Assembly: GCF_024055725.1 (NCBI RefSeq)
Contig: NZ_JAMXMX010000007.1
Span: 1 to 64,000, forward strand
From: Actinoallomurus spadix
Lineage (GTDB): Bacteria; Actinomycetota; Actinomycetes; Streptosporangiales; Streptosporangiaceae
Direction of reading: 5' to 3'
DNA length: 64,000 nucleotides
Shown here: piece after piece, positions 50,631 to 59,337 of the stretch
Numbering within the stretch: position 1 is the first letter of the stretch
How the letters are laid out: every line of letters starts with the position of its first letter
Made by a program: the position numbers and the translations under genes
The notes under the pieces: generated by a model
Databases searched by the model: none
What the model was told of the DNA's origin: nothing
The model's input: only the letters and a program-made list of their open reading frames with translations

Positions 50631-52058
50631 TCAGGTCTCGGGCTGCTCGGTGAGCGGCAGGAACACCTGGAAGCGGGTGTCGCCCGGTTCCGACGTGACC
50701 CGCAGGTCACCGTGATGCCGGTTCACGACGATCCGCCACGAGATGTCCAGCCCCAGCCCGGTGCCCTCGCCGACCGGCTTGGTCGTGAAGAACGGCTCGA
50801 AGATCCGCTCCCGCAGGTCGGCCGGTACGCCCGGCCCGGTGTCGCAGATCTCCACCAGCACCCGGTCGTTGTCCCGGCGGGTGCGGATCGTCAGCGTGCC
50901 CTGGCCGCCCATCGCGCCGAGGGCGTTCTCGATCAGGTTGGTCCAGACCTGGTTGAGCTCACCGGCGTACGCCGGGATCTCCGGAAGCGCCCCGTCGAAC
51001 TCCTTGACGACCCGGACGCCGGTCCCGATCCGCCCGGACAGCATGACCAGCGTGGACGTCAGGCCGTCGTGCACGTCGATCCACTGGAACGGCGCCCGGT
51101 CCATCTGGGAATACTGCTTGGCCTTGCCGACGAGGGCGGAGATCCGGGTCGTGGCGTCCTCGATCTCGCCCATCAGCGCCTCGGTCTCCACGGCGTAGCC
51201 GAGCCAGCGCAGCGCGGTGGCCAGGTCATCGGAGCCGACGGCGGCGCGCACCTCCTCCAGGCGCTCGACCGTGATGCCCGCCGGCACGAACACCGCGGCG
51301 AGGTTCCAGCCGTCCGCGACGTCGTGCTCGTCGAACCAGTCGGCCAGCTCGTCCTCGCGGTCCGCGGTCTGCATCGCGGACAGCCGTGGCGCGTCACCGA
51401 CCTGCTTGACCAGGAGCTCCTGGATGTCGATGAGGCGTTCGAGCAGGTCGGGGTCGATGTCGTTGCGGGCCAGCAGCGCCAGCTTCTGCCGCATCCCGGC
51501 GACGCGCTCACGCAGCGCGGACGTCGCCCGCACCGCGGCGGCGGCCGGGTTGTTCAGCTCGTGGGTCAGCCCGGCCGACAGCTGGCCGAGCGCGACCAGC
51601 CGCTCGCGGCGGCCCACGATCGCGTCGGTGTTGCGCCGGCCGAGGAACATCCCCTCCAGCAGGTGCGCGGCCATGGGGAACCACGCGACGAAGCGCTCAC
51701 CCAGCTCCGCCGCCGGCAGAGTGAGGAGGCTCAGGTCGGTGACGGCGTACACCGACGCGGAGTAGCGCTGGTCGCCCCGCCGGCCCACGAGGAACTCGGT
51801 CGCGCCGCAGTACACGCCGCGCTGCTCGGTGCGGATCAGCTCCACCTCGTCGCCGTGCACCATACGGCACATGCGCAGCGTGCCGGACAGCAGCACGTAG
51901 AAGCAGGTGGCGGGGTCGCCCTCGGCGATGACCCGTTCCTGCGCGGGGTGGTGCTCGACGCCGGCGTGCTCGGCCACCCAGGCGAGCTGCTCGCCGGAGA
52001 GTCCCTCGAACAGGAACAGGGTGCGGAGTTCGTCGGGGGTGAGGGTTTCGGTGCTCAA
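50631..52058 (-). CDS. Cyclic-nucleotide-domain sensor histidine kinase
   Basis: A 475-aa soluble kinase. N-terminal cNMP-binding domain (about 10-140): LFLFEGLSGEQLAWVAEHAG, VLLSGTLRM. A HisKA-like helix has the phospho-His in SAGLTHELNNPAAAA. HATPase_c (about 360-470): NLIENALGAMGGQG, CDTGPGVP, GTGLGLDISW. It overlaps the response-regulator/FAD fusion (ATGA), so the two proteins make a signalling pair. Confidence 0.95.
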   Translation of the reverse strand: MSTETLTPDELRTLFLFEGLSGEQLAWVAEHAGVEHHPAQERVIAEGDPATCFYVLLSGTLRMCRMVHGDEVELIRTEQRGVYCGATEFLVGRRGDQRYSASVYAVTDLSLLTLPAAELGERFVAWFPMAAHLLEGMFLGRRNTDAIVGRRERLVALGQLSAGLTHELNNPAAAAVRATSALRERVAGMRQKLALLARNDIDPDLLERLIDIQELLVKQVGDAPRLSAMQTADREDELADWFDEHDVADGWNLAAVFVPAGITVERLEEVRAAVGSDDLATALRWLGYAVETEALMGEIEDATTRISALVGKAKQYSQMDRAPFQWIDVHDGLTSTLVMLSGRIGTGVRVVKEFDGALPEIPAYAGELNQVWTNLIENALGAMGGQGTLTIRTRRDNDRVLVEICDTGPGVPADLRERIFEPFFTTKPVGEGTGLGLDISWRIVVNRHHGDLRVTSEPGDTRFQVFLPLTEQPET

Positions 52059-53725
52059 CGCTCCTCCAGGTACCGGTGGACGAGCGCGACCGCCATCGCG
52101 CCCTCGCCGACGGCCGAGGCGACCCGCTTGACCGACTGCGAGCGTACGTCACCGGCGACGAAGACCCCCGGAACGGACGACTCGAGGTACAGCGGATCGC
52201 GATCGAGGGTCCAGCCCGCCGGGCGGCGTCCCTCGCTCAGCAGGTCGGGGCCGGTGCACACGAAGCCGTGCGCGTCCCGGGCGATCGTCTCCCCGAGCCA
52301 CTCCGTACGCGGCGCCGCACCGATGAACACGAACAGGTGGTTCGTCGCCATCGTCTCCGTCCGCCCGGTGTCGGCGTCGCGGAGCGTCACCCGCTCCAGG
52401 TGCTCGTCACCGTCGACCGCCTCGACGGTCGTGCGCACCCGGACGCGGACGTTGGGGAGGTCCCGCAGCTGCTCGATCAGGTAGTGCGACATCGAGCGCT
52501 CCAGGTTCGGCCCGCGTACGAGAAGGGTGACCGAACGGGCGTGGTGGGAGAAGAACACCGCCGCCTGGCCCGCGGAGTTCGCGCCGCCGACGATGTAGAC
52601 GTCCTTGTCCTGACAGGCCGGGGCCTCGGTGGACGCCGAGCCGTAGTAGACGCCCCGCCCGGTGAGTCGCTCCGCGCCCTCGGCGTCCAGGGCGCGGTAG
52701 TAGACCCCGGTGGCCAGCACGACCGCGCGCGCGGCGATCTCCGTGCCGTCGCCGAACGTGATCACCCGGGCCGGGCCGCGGGCGGTCAGCCCCACGACGT
52801 CCCGTGTGGTGAGCACCTCGGCGCCGAACTTCGCGGCCTGGCGGCGCGCCCGGTCGGTGAGCTGCGCGCCGGAGACGCCGTCGGGGAAGCCGAGGTAGTT
52901 CTCGATCCGGGAGCTCTGCCCGGCCTGGCCGCCGGTGGCCTTCTTCTCCACCAGGACGGTGTGCAGGCCCTCCGACGCGCCGTACACCGCGGCGCCGAGC
53001 CCCGCCGGCCCGCCGCCGATCACGACGAGGTCGTAGAACGCGGCGGCCGGCTCGGTCGACAACCCGACCGCGGAGGCGATCTCCGAGCCGGTCGGCGTCC
53101 GCAGCGCCTTGCCGTCCGGGGTGATGAGCACCGGGATCTCGTCCGGGGTCGCGCCCGCCGCCTCCAGCAGGCGGGCGGCCTCGGGCTCGTCCACGGAGTA
53201 CCAGCGGTACGGCACCGAGTTGCGGGCCAGGAACTGACGGAGTTCGAACGACGGGCGTGACCAGCGGTGCCCGATGAGCCTGGTCTCCTCGACCGGCCGG
53301 TCGCCGACGGCGCGCCAGGTCTCGACCAGCGCGTCCACCACCGGATAGAGCTTCTCCTCCGGCGGGTCCCAGGGCTTGAGCAGGTAGTGGTCGACGTCGA
53401 CCACGTTGATCGCCTGGATCGCGGCGTCCGTGTCGGCGTACGCGGTCAGCAGCGCGCGCCGGGCGTGCGGGAACAGGTCCATCGCCTGCTCGAGGAAGGC
53501 GATGCCGTTCATGTTCGGCATCCGGTAGTCGGCCAGGATCGCGGCGACCGCGTCACCGCGCAGCTTGATCTCGCGCAGCGCGTCGAGGGCGTCGGCGCCT
53601 GAGTCGGCCCGCACGACGCGGTAGTCGTTGCCGTACCGCCGCCGCAGGTCGCGGGCGACGGCGCGGGACACCGACGGGTCGTCGTCGACCGTCATCAGGA
53701 TCGGCATGCTCATGGGGCGAATCAT
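52055..53725 (-). CDS. Response regulator fused to thioredoxin-reductase-like FAD protein
   Basis: A 556-aa fusion. Receiver domain 1-140: phospho-Asp66 in ILADYRMPN, Lys in LLKPWD. A glutaredoxin-fold region (about 155-225) lacks CxxC. A two-domain NAD(P)/FAD module (230-555) has VVIGGGPAGLGAAV and VYIVGGANSAGQAAV. The redox CxxC of thioredoxin reductase is replaced by SAST (363-366), so it cannot reduce thioredoxin in the usual way. The start may be ATG 53725, 53713 or 53707. The output may be redox sensing or signalling controlled by the upstream kinase. Confidence 0.93.
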   Translation of the reverse strand: MIRPMSMPILMTVDDDPSVSRAVARDLRRRYGNDYRVVRADSGADALDALREIKLRGDAVAAILADYRMPNMNGIAFLEQAMDLFPHARRALLTAYADTDAAIQAINVVDVDHYLLKPWDPPEEKLYPVVDALVETWRAVGDRPVEETRLIGHRWSRPSFELRQFLARNSVPYRWYSVDEPEAARLLEAAGATPDEIPVLITPDGKALRTPTGSEIASAVGLSTEPAAAFYDLVVIGGGPAGLGAAVYGASEGLHTVLVEKKATGGQAGQSSRIENYLGFPDGVSGAQLTDRARRQAAKFGAEVLTTRDVVGLTARGPARVITFGDGTEIAARAVVLATGVYYRALDAEGAERLTGRGVYYGSASTEAPACQDKDVYIVGGANSAGQAAVFFSHHARSVTLLVRGPNLERSMSHYLIEQLRDLPNVRVRVRTTVEAVDGDEHLERVTLRDADTGRTETMATNHLFVFIGAAPRTEWLGETIARDAHGFVCTGPDLLSEGRRPAGWTLDRDPLYLESSVPGVFVAGDVRSQSVKRVASAVGEGAMAVALVHRYLEER

Positions 53726-54049
53726 TCCAGCCCGCGCCGGCCTGGGGGAGGGGCGGTGGCCGCGCCGGGCACGCCCGCCGCCGGGCGGCCCGTACGGCGC
53801 GTGGCGGATACCGCGCCGGGAACGAGGATTCCGGGTCGGCCCGCCGGGGGTGAGGCTTTTGTCACCGTACGGTGACGGTGCCGATATCCAGCGTTATCTC
53901 TGCACGTCGGCATCTGTTGTCAACTGAACTCCCAGAGTGACTGACACGGCCATGGTTACCTGTGGTAATTATGTGGCTTCCCTCCGAGATCACGGTCTCG
54001 CGAGATGCTCGCTCGCCTCCCCCCTGAAACACGATCTTCGGGAGTATTC
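53726..54049. other. Divergent control region with perfect 16-bp palindrome
   Basis: A 324-bp gap between the FAD fusion (minus) and L,D-transpeptidase (plus). It contains GTCACCGTACGGTGAC, a perfect palindrome at 53861-53876, and an AT-rich patch at 53935-53975, which may hold the promoter of the L,D-transpeptidase. Confidence 0.6.
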
Positions 54050-54889
54050 GTGACCGATCGTTCCAACCGCGTTGGTCGTGGCCGTGCGGCGACGGCGCAC
54101 GCGCCGGTGCGCACGCGCAGTCTGACGGCGTTCGCCGCGGCCGCGGTGGCCATCGCACTGCCGGTGACCGGCTGCGGCGGCAAGAGCCATGCGCCGGCCC
54201 CGGCGCCCGGCGGCACGTCCGCGACGTCCACCGGGAAGCTGCCGCAGGCCACGACGTACACGACGCTGAAGGGCCTCGGGCAGGACGCCTCCGACGCGAT
54301 GGCCGACGGCACGGTCGTGCACCCGAAGGCGGCCGTGCCCGTCTCCGCCACGGCCGGGGGACCCGCGGTGGCCGTGCTGCCCAGCACCCAGCTCGGCAGC
54401 CCGACCTGGGTGCCGGTCGTGGAGATGAAGCCGGGGTGGGACCGCGTCCTGCTGCCCAGCCGGCCGAACCGCTCGGCCGGCTGGATCCCCACGGGCAAGA
54501 CCGGCCTCGACACCGCCCGCAGTCCGTACCAGATCGCGGTGGACACCTCGGCGCGCAGGCTCACGCTCACCAGGTCCGGCCACAAGCTCGGCACCTGGAC
54601 GGTCGCGGTCGGGGCGGCGAAGACGCCGACCCCCGTCGGGCGGACCTTCCTGCTGGCCTCCCTGGCTCCGGCCAAGAAGACCTACAGCCCGCTCATCCTG
54701 CCGGTGGGCGCGCACTCCGAGACGCTCGACACGTTCGGCGGCGGTCCCGGCACGGTCGCGTTCCACGGCTGGCCGAGCGCGTCGGTCTTCGGCAAGGCGG
54801 TCACGCACGGCTGCGTCCGTGTGCCCGCCGACGCGCTGAAGAAGCTGTCCGAAGTGCCGCTCGGCACCCCGGTCGTCGTCACGGCCTGA
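54050..54889 (+). CDS. L,D-transpeptidase lipoprotein (YkuD)
   Basis: A 279-aa lipoprotein with lipobox ALPVTGC (Cys42). After a Pro/Thr-rich linker comes an SH3-like segment (about 95-155), then the YkuD domain (160-279) with the active site HGWPSASVFGKAVTHGCVRV (Cys255). It forms 3-3 cross-links in peptidoglycan. GTG 54050 follows GGGAG. The next gene is also exported. Confidence 0.94.
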   Translation: MTDRSNRVGRGRAATAHAPVRTRSLTAFAAAAVAIALPVTGCGGKSHAPAPAPGGTSATSTGKLPQATTYTTLKGLGQDASDAMADGTVVHPKAAVPVSATAGGPAVAVLPSTQLGSPTWVPVVEMKPGWDRVLLPSRPNRSAGWIPTGKTGLDTARSPYQIAVDTSARRLTLTRSGHKLGTWTVAVGAAKTPTPVGRTFLLASLAPAKKTYSPLILPVGAHSETLDTFGGGPGTVAFHGWPSASVFGKAVTHGCVRVPADALKKLSEVPLGTPVVVTA

Positions 54890-54953
54890 GGCGAGCACTC
54901 CCCGGCTCCCCGTGGGAGCCGTCCATGTCTTCATCCACTTTCTAGGAGTCGCA

Positions 54954-55625
54954 ATGCGTTCGATACGCCTGACCGTCTGCACGGCGGCCGCCGCCGCGCT
55001 GGCCGCGCCCCTCGCCCTGGCCGGTACGGCCTCGGCCACCACCGGGACCGGGTCGGCCTACGGCCTGGCCGCCGGCGGCCTGGTCGCCATCCCCGCCACC
55101 CCGGCCGTCGCCGGCACCGCCGACAAGAGCCTGCTGCACCTGCCGGCCAACCCCCTCATCGACGTCAAGGTCCTGCACGTCACCACCAAACCCGCCTTCG
55201 CCCGGGCCAGCGTCACCGACCTGCGCGTCGCCAAGGCCGCCCTCACCGCCCACCTGGTCACCGCCACCTGCGACAACGGGACGGCCAGATCCCACCTCGT
55301 CAAGGCGAGCCTCGCCGGGCACCGCCTCGCCGCCGACGCCGCGCCCAACAGCGCCCTCAGCATCCCCGTCCAGGGACTCGGCACCGCGTCCGTCGTCCTC
55401 AACAAACAGACCCGCAACGCCGACGGCTCCCTCACCGTCACCGCCATCCAGGTCACCCTCCCCCTCGGAGCCGGCCGGACCCAGACCCTCAGCGTCTCCT
55501 CCGCCACCTGCTCCACCACCGGCGAAAAGCCGCCCACCCAGCCGCCCACGCAGCCGCCCACGCAGCCGCCCGGCCAGGCGCCGAAGCCCGAGCCGGTGCC
55601 CAGCGACCTGCCCGTGACCGGCTGA
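54954..55625 (+). CDS. Secreted 'choice-of-anchor'-type protein ending in LPVTG
   Basis: A 223-aa protein with signal peptide (MRSIRLTVCTAAAAALAAPL to about 28) and a Thr/Ala-rich beta domain with two cysteines (TATCDNG and SATCSTT). A PPTQ repeat follows (three copies, DNA repeats near 55530-55571). The protein ends DLPVTG at the stop codon. LPVTG is a sortase motif but the usual membrane helix and positive tail are absent. A terminator follows, so no truncated coding tail is evident. ATG 54954 has AGGAG. Confidence 0.85.
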   Translation: MRSIRLTVCTAAAAALAAPLALAGTASATTGTGSAYGLAAGGLVAIPATPAVAGTADKSLLHLPANPLIDVKVLHVTTKPAFARASVTDLRVAKAALTAHLVTATCDNGTARSHLVKASLAGHRLAADAAPNSALSIPVQGLGTASVVLNKQTRNADGSLTVTAIQVTLPLGAGRTQTLSVSSATCSTTGEKPPTQPPTQPPTQPPGQAPKPEPVPSDLPVTG

Positions 55626-55640
55626 CGAAGGCCACGACAC

Positions 55641-55673
55641 GACGGCCCCCGGGCATGCCGCCCGGGGGCCGTC
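55641..55673 (+). terminator. Hairpin terminator after LPVTG-protein gene
   Basis: Perfect 14-base arms (55641-55654, 55660-55673) with a 5-base loop, 15 bases after the stop codon. Confidence 0.9.
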
Positions 55674-55731
55674 GCGCTGTTCGGAGACGACGCGAAGAGG
55701 AGTCGAATTCCTCGTACGCACGGGGGATTCG

Positions 55732-55760
55732 GAGGAGGCCGCCGGTTCGGCGGCCTCCTC
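55732..55760. terminator. Second hairpin, possible terminator
   Basis: Perfect 13-base arms (55732-55744, 55748-55760) with a 3-base loop, 60 bases after the first terminator. It may be a second terminator or the end of an antisense transcript. Confidence 0.6.
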
Positions 55761-56124
55761 GCCGTGAACGGCAAAAGCGACAAACCGTTCCGTGGCAACT
55801 ACCGAACCACTACTATTTCCGTCCCATACGCGGCCTGGTTCCTGTCGGGGCCAGGGTGGACATCTCGGCTGAGGCGAGGGATCGAGATAGAGACGTACGA
55901 TCGCGCGGATCGGTGGAGGCGAATCCCAGTCACTTCCTGCCGTTCTTCGTGGTCCGTCCTGCGGCTTTGGGTCGGGAACCCCGCCGCCCACCGCGCCGAG
56001 TGTCCCCCGCACACCGACTTATCGGCCATTCCCCCCGCGCGGCGCGCGCCCCTCGCGTGACGGCCCGCCCACGGCTCCGGACGACTCCGTTCTTCTGCTC
56101 CCACCGCCGACGAGGACCTGATTG
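55761..56124. other. Upstream region of the conservon
   Basis: A 364-bp stretch, relatively AT-rich at 55775-55830, leading to cvnA. Frames on both strands (plus 55764, minus 56143) lack ribosome sites and typical codon use. It probably holds the conservon promoter. Confidence 0.5.
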
Positions 56125-57684
56125 ATGTCAGCACACGTTCCAACCCACCAGCGGGCCGAGCGCCCGCCGATGGACCGGGCCCTGCTCGTCCTGCTGGTCG
56201 CGGTGGTCGTCACCGGCGGCGTCTGCCTGGTGGTGACGGCCGCGGTCCCCGCCGCGGACCGCGGGCTGGTCGCCGCCTGCACTGGAATCGCGGCGCTCGC
56301 CCTGTGCGCCGCACTGTCGTTCGCGGCGTACGGGTTCCAGACCGCGCGCGTCATGCGCGACCGTCTCGCGACGATGGAGTCGGAACTCGCCCGGCTCGCC
56401 GACGAGACCCTGCCGGCCGTCGTGAAACGGCTCCGCGACGGCGCGTCCGGCGCCACGGCCATGTCCTCCATCGAACAGCCCGCCGCCGCCGCGCACCGGC
56501 GGATCCTGCGCACCATCGTCGACGAGGTCGCCCGGGGAGAGCGCATGCGCGCCGCCGCGATGTCGGTCTGCGCGAACGCCGCCGGCCGCGTCCAGGCCCT
56601 CGCCACCAGCATGCTCGCCGACCTGCGCGAGATGGAGAACCGCCACGACGAGGCGGTCCTCGGCGACCTGCTCAAGCTCGACCACACGACGGCGCAGGCC
56701 GGCCGCCTCGCCGACAGCATCGCCGTGCTCACCGGCGCCCGGTCCGGACGGCGCTGGACGAAACCGATCGTGATGGAGAGCATCCTGCGCGGCGCGGTGG
56801 GCCGGATCAGCGCCTACCAGCGCGTCCGGGTGCACTCCACCAGCACCGTCGCGGTCGCGGGCTACGCCGCCGAAGGCGTCATGCACGCCCTGGCCGAGCT
56901 GATGGACAACGCGACGAGCTTCTCCCCGCCCTCGGAAGAGGTGCACGTCTACGTCGAAGAGGTGCACGCGGGCGTCGTGGTCACGATCGAGGACGGCGGC
57001 CTCGCCATGAGCGCCGCCGCGCTGGAGCGAGCGGAACGCGCCGTCTCGTCCGAGACGCTGGACCTGACCACGCTCTCCGGAACCCGGCTGGGTCTCGCGG
57101 TGGTGGGCTGCCTCGCCCGCAAACACGGCCTCACCGTCTCCTTCCGGCCCTCCTCGCGCGGCGGCACCGGAGTCGTGGTCCTGATCCCGAGGTCGCTGAT
57201 CACGCAGCCCGCGCCGGGCACCGAGCCCAGCGCGTCCCGCGTCGTGGGTCTCGGCGCCCGCCGTGCCGAGGACGCCCGGGCCGGGGTGGCGATCGGAGCC
57301 GCCGCCACGCCCGTCACGCCGCTCGAGCGGCGCGTTCCCGCCGCGTCGGCGGACGCCACGACCGCGACGCCCGCCGACGAGGCGGTCACCGGCGAACCCG
57401 CCACCGGGGGACCCGGCGACCCGCCCACCGGGCCACTGGAGATCCCCGAGACCGCGGACGAGACCATCCCCGACACCGGCGACACGATCGCCGGGCTGCC
57501 CCGGCGCCGCAGGGGCCAGACACTCGCGGCGGCCGCCGCGTCGGCCAAGGCGGCCGATGCGCCGAAACCCCGCGTCGACAAGCCGACGACCGACCCCGGC
57601 GCGAGGTTCAGCGCCTTCCGTGAGGCCGGCCGCCGCAGGCGCAAGAACGGCGACACGCCTCCACCAGAGACGGATCAGAGCTGA
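56125..57684 (+). CDS. cvnA: Conservon sensor kinase-like protein CvnA
   Basis: A 519-aa membrane protein. Two helices lie near 20-72, then a helical region, then an HATPase_c-like domain (about 245-345) with LMDNATSFSPP, IEDGGLAMS and GTRLGLAVVGCLARKHG. There is no canonical phospho-His box, as in other conservon kinases. The last 170 residues are Pro/Thr-rich and disordered. ATG 56125 with GAGGA is preferred to TTG 56122. It is the first gene of cvnABCD. Confidence 0.92.
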   Translation: MSAHVPTHQRAERPPMDRALLVLLVAVVVTGGVCLVVTAAVPAADRGLVAACTGIAALALCAALSFAAYGFQTARVMRDRLATMESELARLADETLPAVVKRLRDGASGATAMSSIEQPAAAAHRRILRTIVDEVARGERMRAAAMSVCANAAGRVQALATSMLADLREMENRHDEAVLGDLLKLDHTTAQAGRLADSIAVLTGARSGRRWTKPIVMESILRGAVGRISAYQRVRVHSTSTVAVAGYAAEGVMHALAELMDNATSFSPPSEEVHVYVEEVHAGVVVTIEDGGLAMSAAALERAERAVSSETLDLTTLSGTRLGLAVVGCLARKHGLTVSFRPSSRGGTGVVVLIPRSLITQPAPGTEPSASRVVGLGARRAEDARAGVAIGAAATPVTPLERRVPAASADATTATPADEAVTGEPATGGPGDPPTGPLEIPETADETIPDTGDTIAGLPRRRRGQTLAAAAASAKAADAPKPRVDKPTTDPGARFSAFREAGRRRRKNGDTPPPETDQS

Positions 57685-57784
57685 CCGCTCGGCTCACCCT
57701 GCCAGGCCCGAACGACAAGACAGAGATTGGAGGCAGGGGACGAGTCTCCGGTGCCCACGCCCGGATCACCGCCCCGCACCACCC

Positions 57785-58204
57785 ATGAAGACCACAGACC
57801 GCGACCTCGACTGGCTGCTGGAGAACCTCCTCGAGCGGACCCCCGAGAGCCGGCACGCCATCGTCCTCTCCAAGGACGGGCTGAAGCTCTGCCACACGTA
57901 CGGACTGAGCACCGACCAGGCCGACCAGCTCGCCGCCATCGCCTCGGGCATCCAGAGCCTGTCCTACGGCGCCTCGGCGGAGTTCGGCGACGGTACCGGC
58001 GGCCTCCGCCAGTCCATGACCGAGTTCCACGGCGGGCTGCTGTTCATCGTCGAGGCCGGAGAGGGCGCCCACCTGGCCCTCATCGCCGGCGAGGAGGCCG
58101 ACGTGGGCGTGATCGGGCACAACATGCACGAGCTGGTCGAACAACTCGGCGAGTACCTGGTCGCCCAGCCGCGACGGCCGCAGCAGGGCAGCGCGACCCG
58201 ATGA
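57785..58204 (+). CDS. cvnB: Roadblock/LC7 protein CvnB
   Basis: A 139-aa roadblock-fold protein with LDWLLENLLERTPESRHAIV and LSKDGLKLCHTYGLSTDQAD, probably a GTPase-activating partner of CvnD (as MglB is for MglA). It overlaps cvnC by 4 bases (ATGA). Confidence 0.94.
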   Translation: MKTTDRDLDWLLENLLERTPESRHAIVLSKDGLKLCHTYGLSTDQADQLAAIASGIQSLSYGASAEFGDGTGGLRQSMTEFHGGLLFIVEAGEGAHLALIAGEEADVGVIGHNMHELVEQLGEYLVAQPRRPQQGSATR

Positions 58205-58560
58205 CGTCCCGGTCAGTCGACAGAGAGGACCCGGACCGGCTGTACATCGTCACCGGCGGCCGTAGCCGGGTGGACGAGGACTCGATCGACATCGTCTCTC
58301 TGATCGTCAGCGAGTGCGATCCCACGCCGGGCATGCAGTCCGAGCACGTGAAGATCCTGCGCATGTGCACGAACCCGATGGCGGTCGTGGAGATCGCCGC
58401 AGAGCTCGGGCTACCGGTCAGCGTGGTGAAGATCCTCCTGTGCGACCTGCTCGACACGGGCCGGATCACCGCGCGTCATCCGACGATGGCACCCGCCAAG
58501 ACCAAACTCCCCGAACCCGACATCCTGAAGCAGGTGCTCCTTGGACTTGAAAACCTCTGA
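58201..58560 (+). CDS. cvnC: DUF742 protein CvnC
   Basis: A 119-aa winged-helix-like DUF742 protein: DPDRLYIVTGGRSR, ILRMCTNPMAVVEIAAELGL, VVKILLCDLLDTGRI. Typical third member of conservons. It overlaps cvnD by 20 bases. Confidence 0.94.
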   Translation: MTSRSVDREDPDRLYIVTGGRSRVDEDSIDIVSLIVSECDPTPGMQSEHVKILRMCTNPMAVVEIAAELGLPVSVVKILLCDLLDTGRITARHPTMAPAKTKLPEPDILKQVLLGLENL

Positions 58561-59146
58561 CCGGGTCACCGCGCCGCTGCGGAGCACCGCCAGCAACGGA
58601 TTGAAGATCGTCATCGTCGGCGGCTTCGGCGTCGGCAAGACGACCATGGTCCGGTCGGTCAGCGAGATCCGCCCGCTCAGCACCGAAGAGGTCATGACCC
58701 GGGCGGGCGTCGGCATCGACGAGACGGCCGGCGTACGGGACAAGACGACCACGACGGTGGCGTTCGACTTCGGGCGGATCAGCCTGAACGACCAGATGGT
58801 GCTGTACCTGTTCGGCGCCCCGGGCCAGCAGCGCTTCTGGTTCCTGTGGGACCGGCTGTTCTCCGGCACGCTCGGGGCGGTCGTGCTGGTCGACACCCGG
58901 CGCGTCGAGGATTCCTGGTACGCCATCGACCGTCTCGAACACCACGGCATGCCCTTCATCGTCGCCCGCAACGACTTCGGCGGCCCCGCCTACCGGCTCG
59001 AGGACATCCGGAAGGCGCTGGACCTCTCCGACGACGTGCCCCTGATCGACTGCGACGCCCGCGAGCGCGAGTCGTCCAAGAAGGTGCTGATCACTCTCGT
59101 CAACCACCTGTACGCCCTGTCCACCGCCCAGGAAAGCGCGCGGTGA
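58541..59146 (+). CDS. cvnD: Small GTPase-like protein CvnD
   Basis: A 201-aa P-loop GTPase with GGFGVGKTTMV (G1), LYLFGAPGQQRF (G3 region) and VARNDFGG (G4-like, NxDx position changed from NKxD). The start is TTG 58541, inside the end of cvnC. Works as a membrane-linked switch with CvnA-C. Confidence 0.93.
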   Translation: MDLKTSDRVTAPLRSTASNGLKIVIVGGFGVGKTTMVRSVSEIRPLSTEEVMTRAGVGIDETAGVRDKTTTTVAFDFGRISLNDQMVLYLFGAPGQQRFWFLWDRLFSGTLGAVVLVDTRRVEDSWYAIDRLEHHGMPFIVARNDFGGPAYRLEDIRKALDLSDDVPLIDCDARERESSKKVLITLVNHLYALSTAQESAR

Positions 59147-59337
59147 CCGGGCGGCCGACGGGCGATCCGGACCCGGCGGCCCGCGCAGGGGGAACACGGA
59201 CGACCCCCGTGAAGTCGTCCCCGGCGCATGCCGCTGCCGGGGTCTGATCGCCGCGCGCGATCAGGAGCTCAACACCGCACCGGAGACGAGCCCCACCGGA
59301 CGCGGTCGACCGTCAACCGCCTCGCAGGAAGAGGAAC

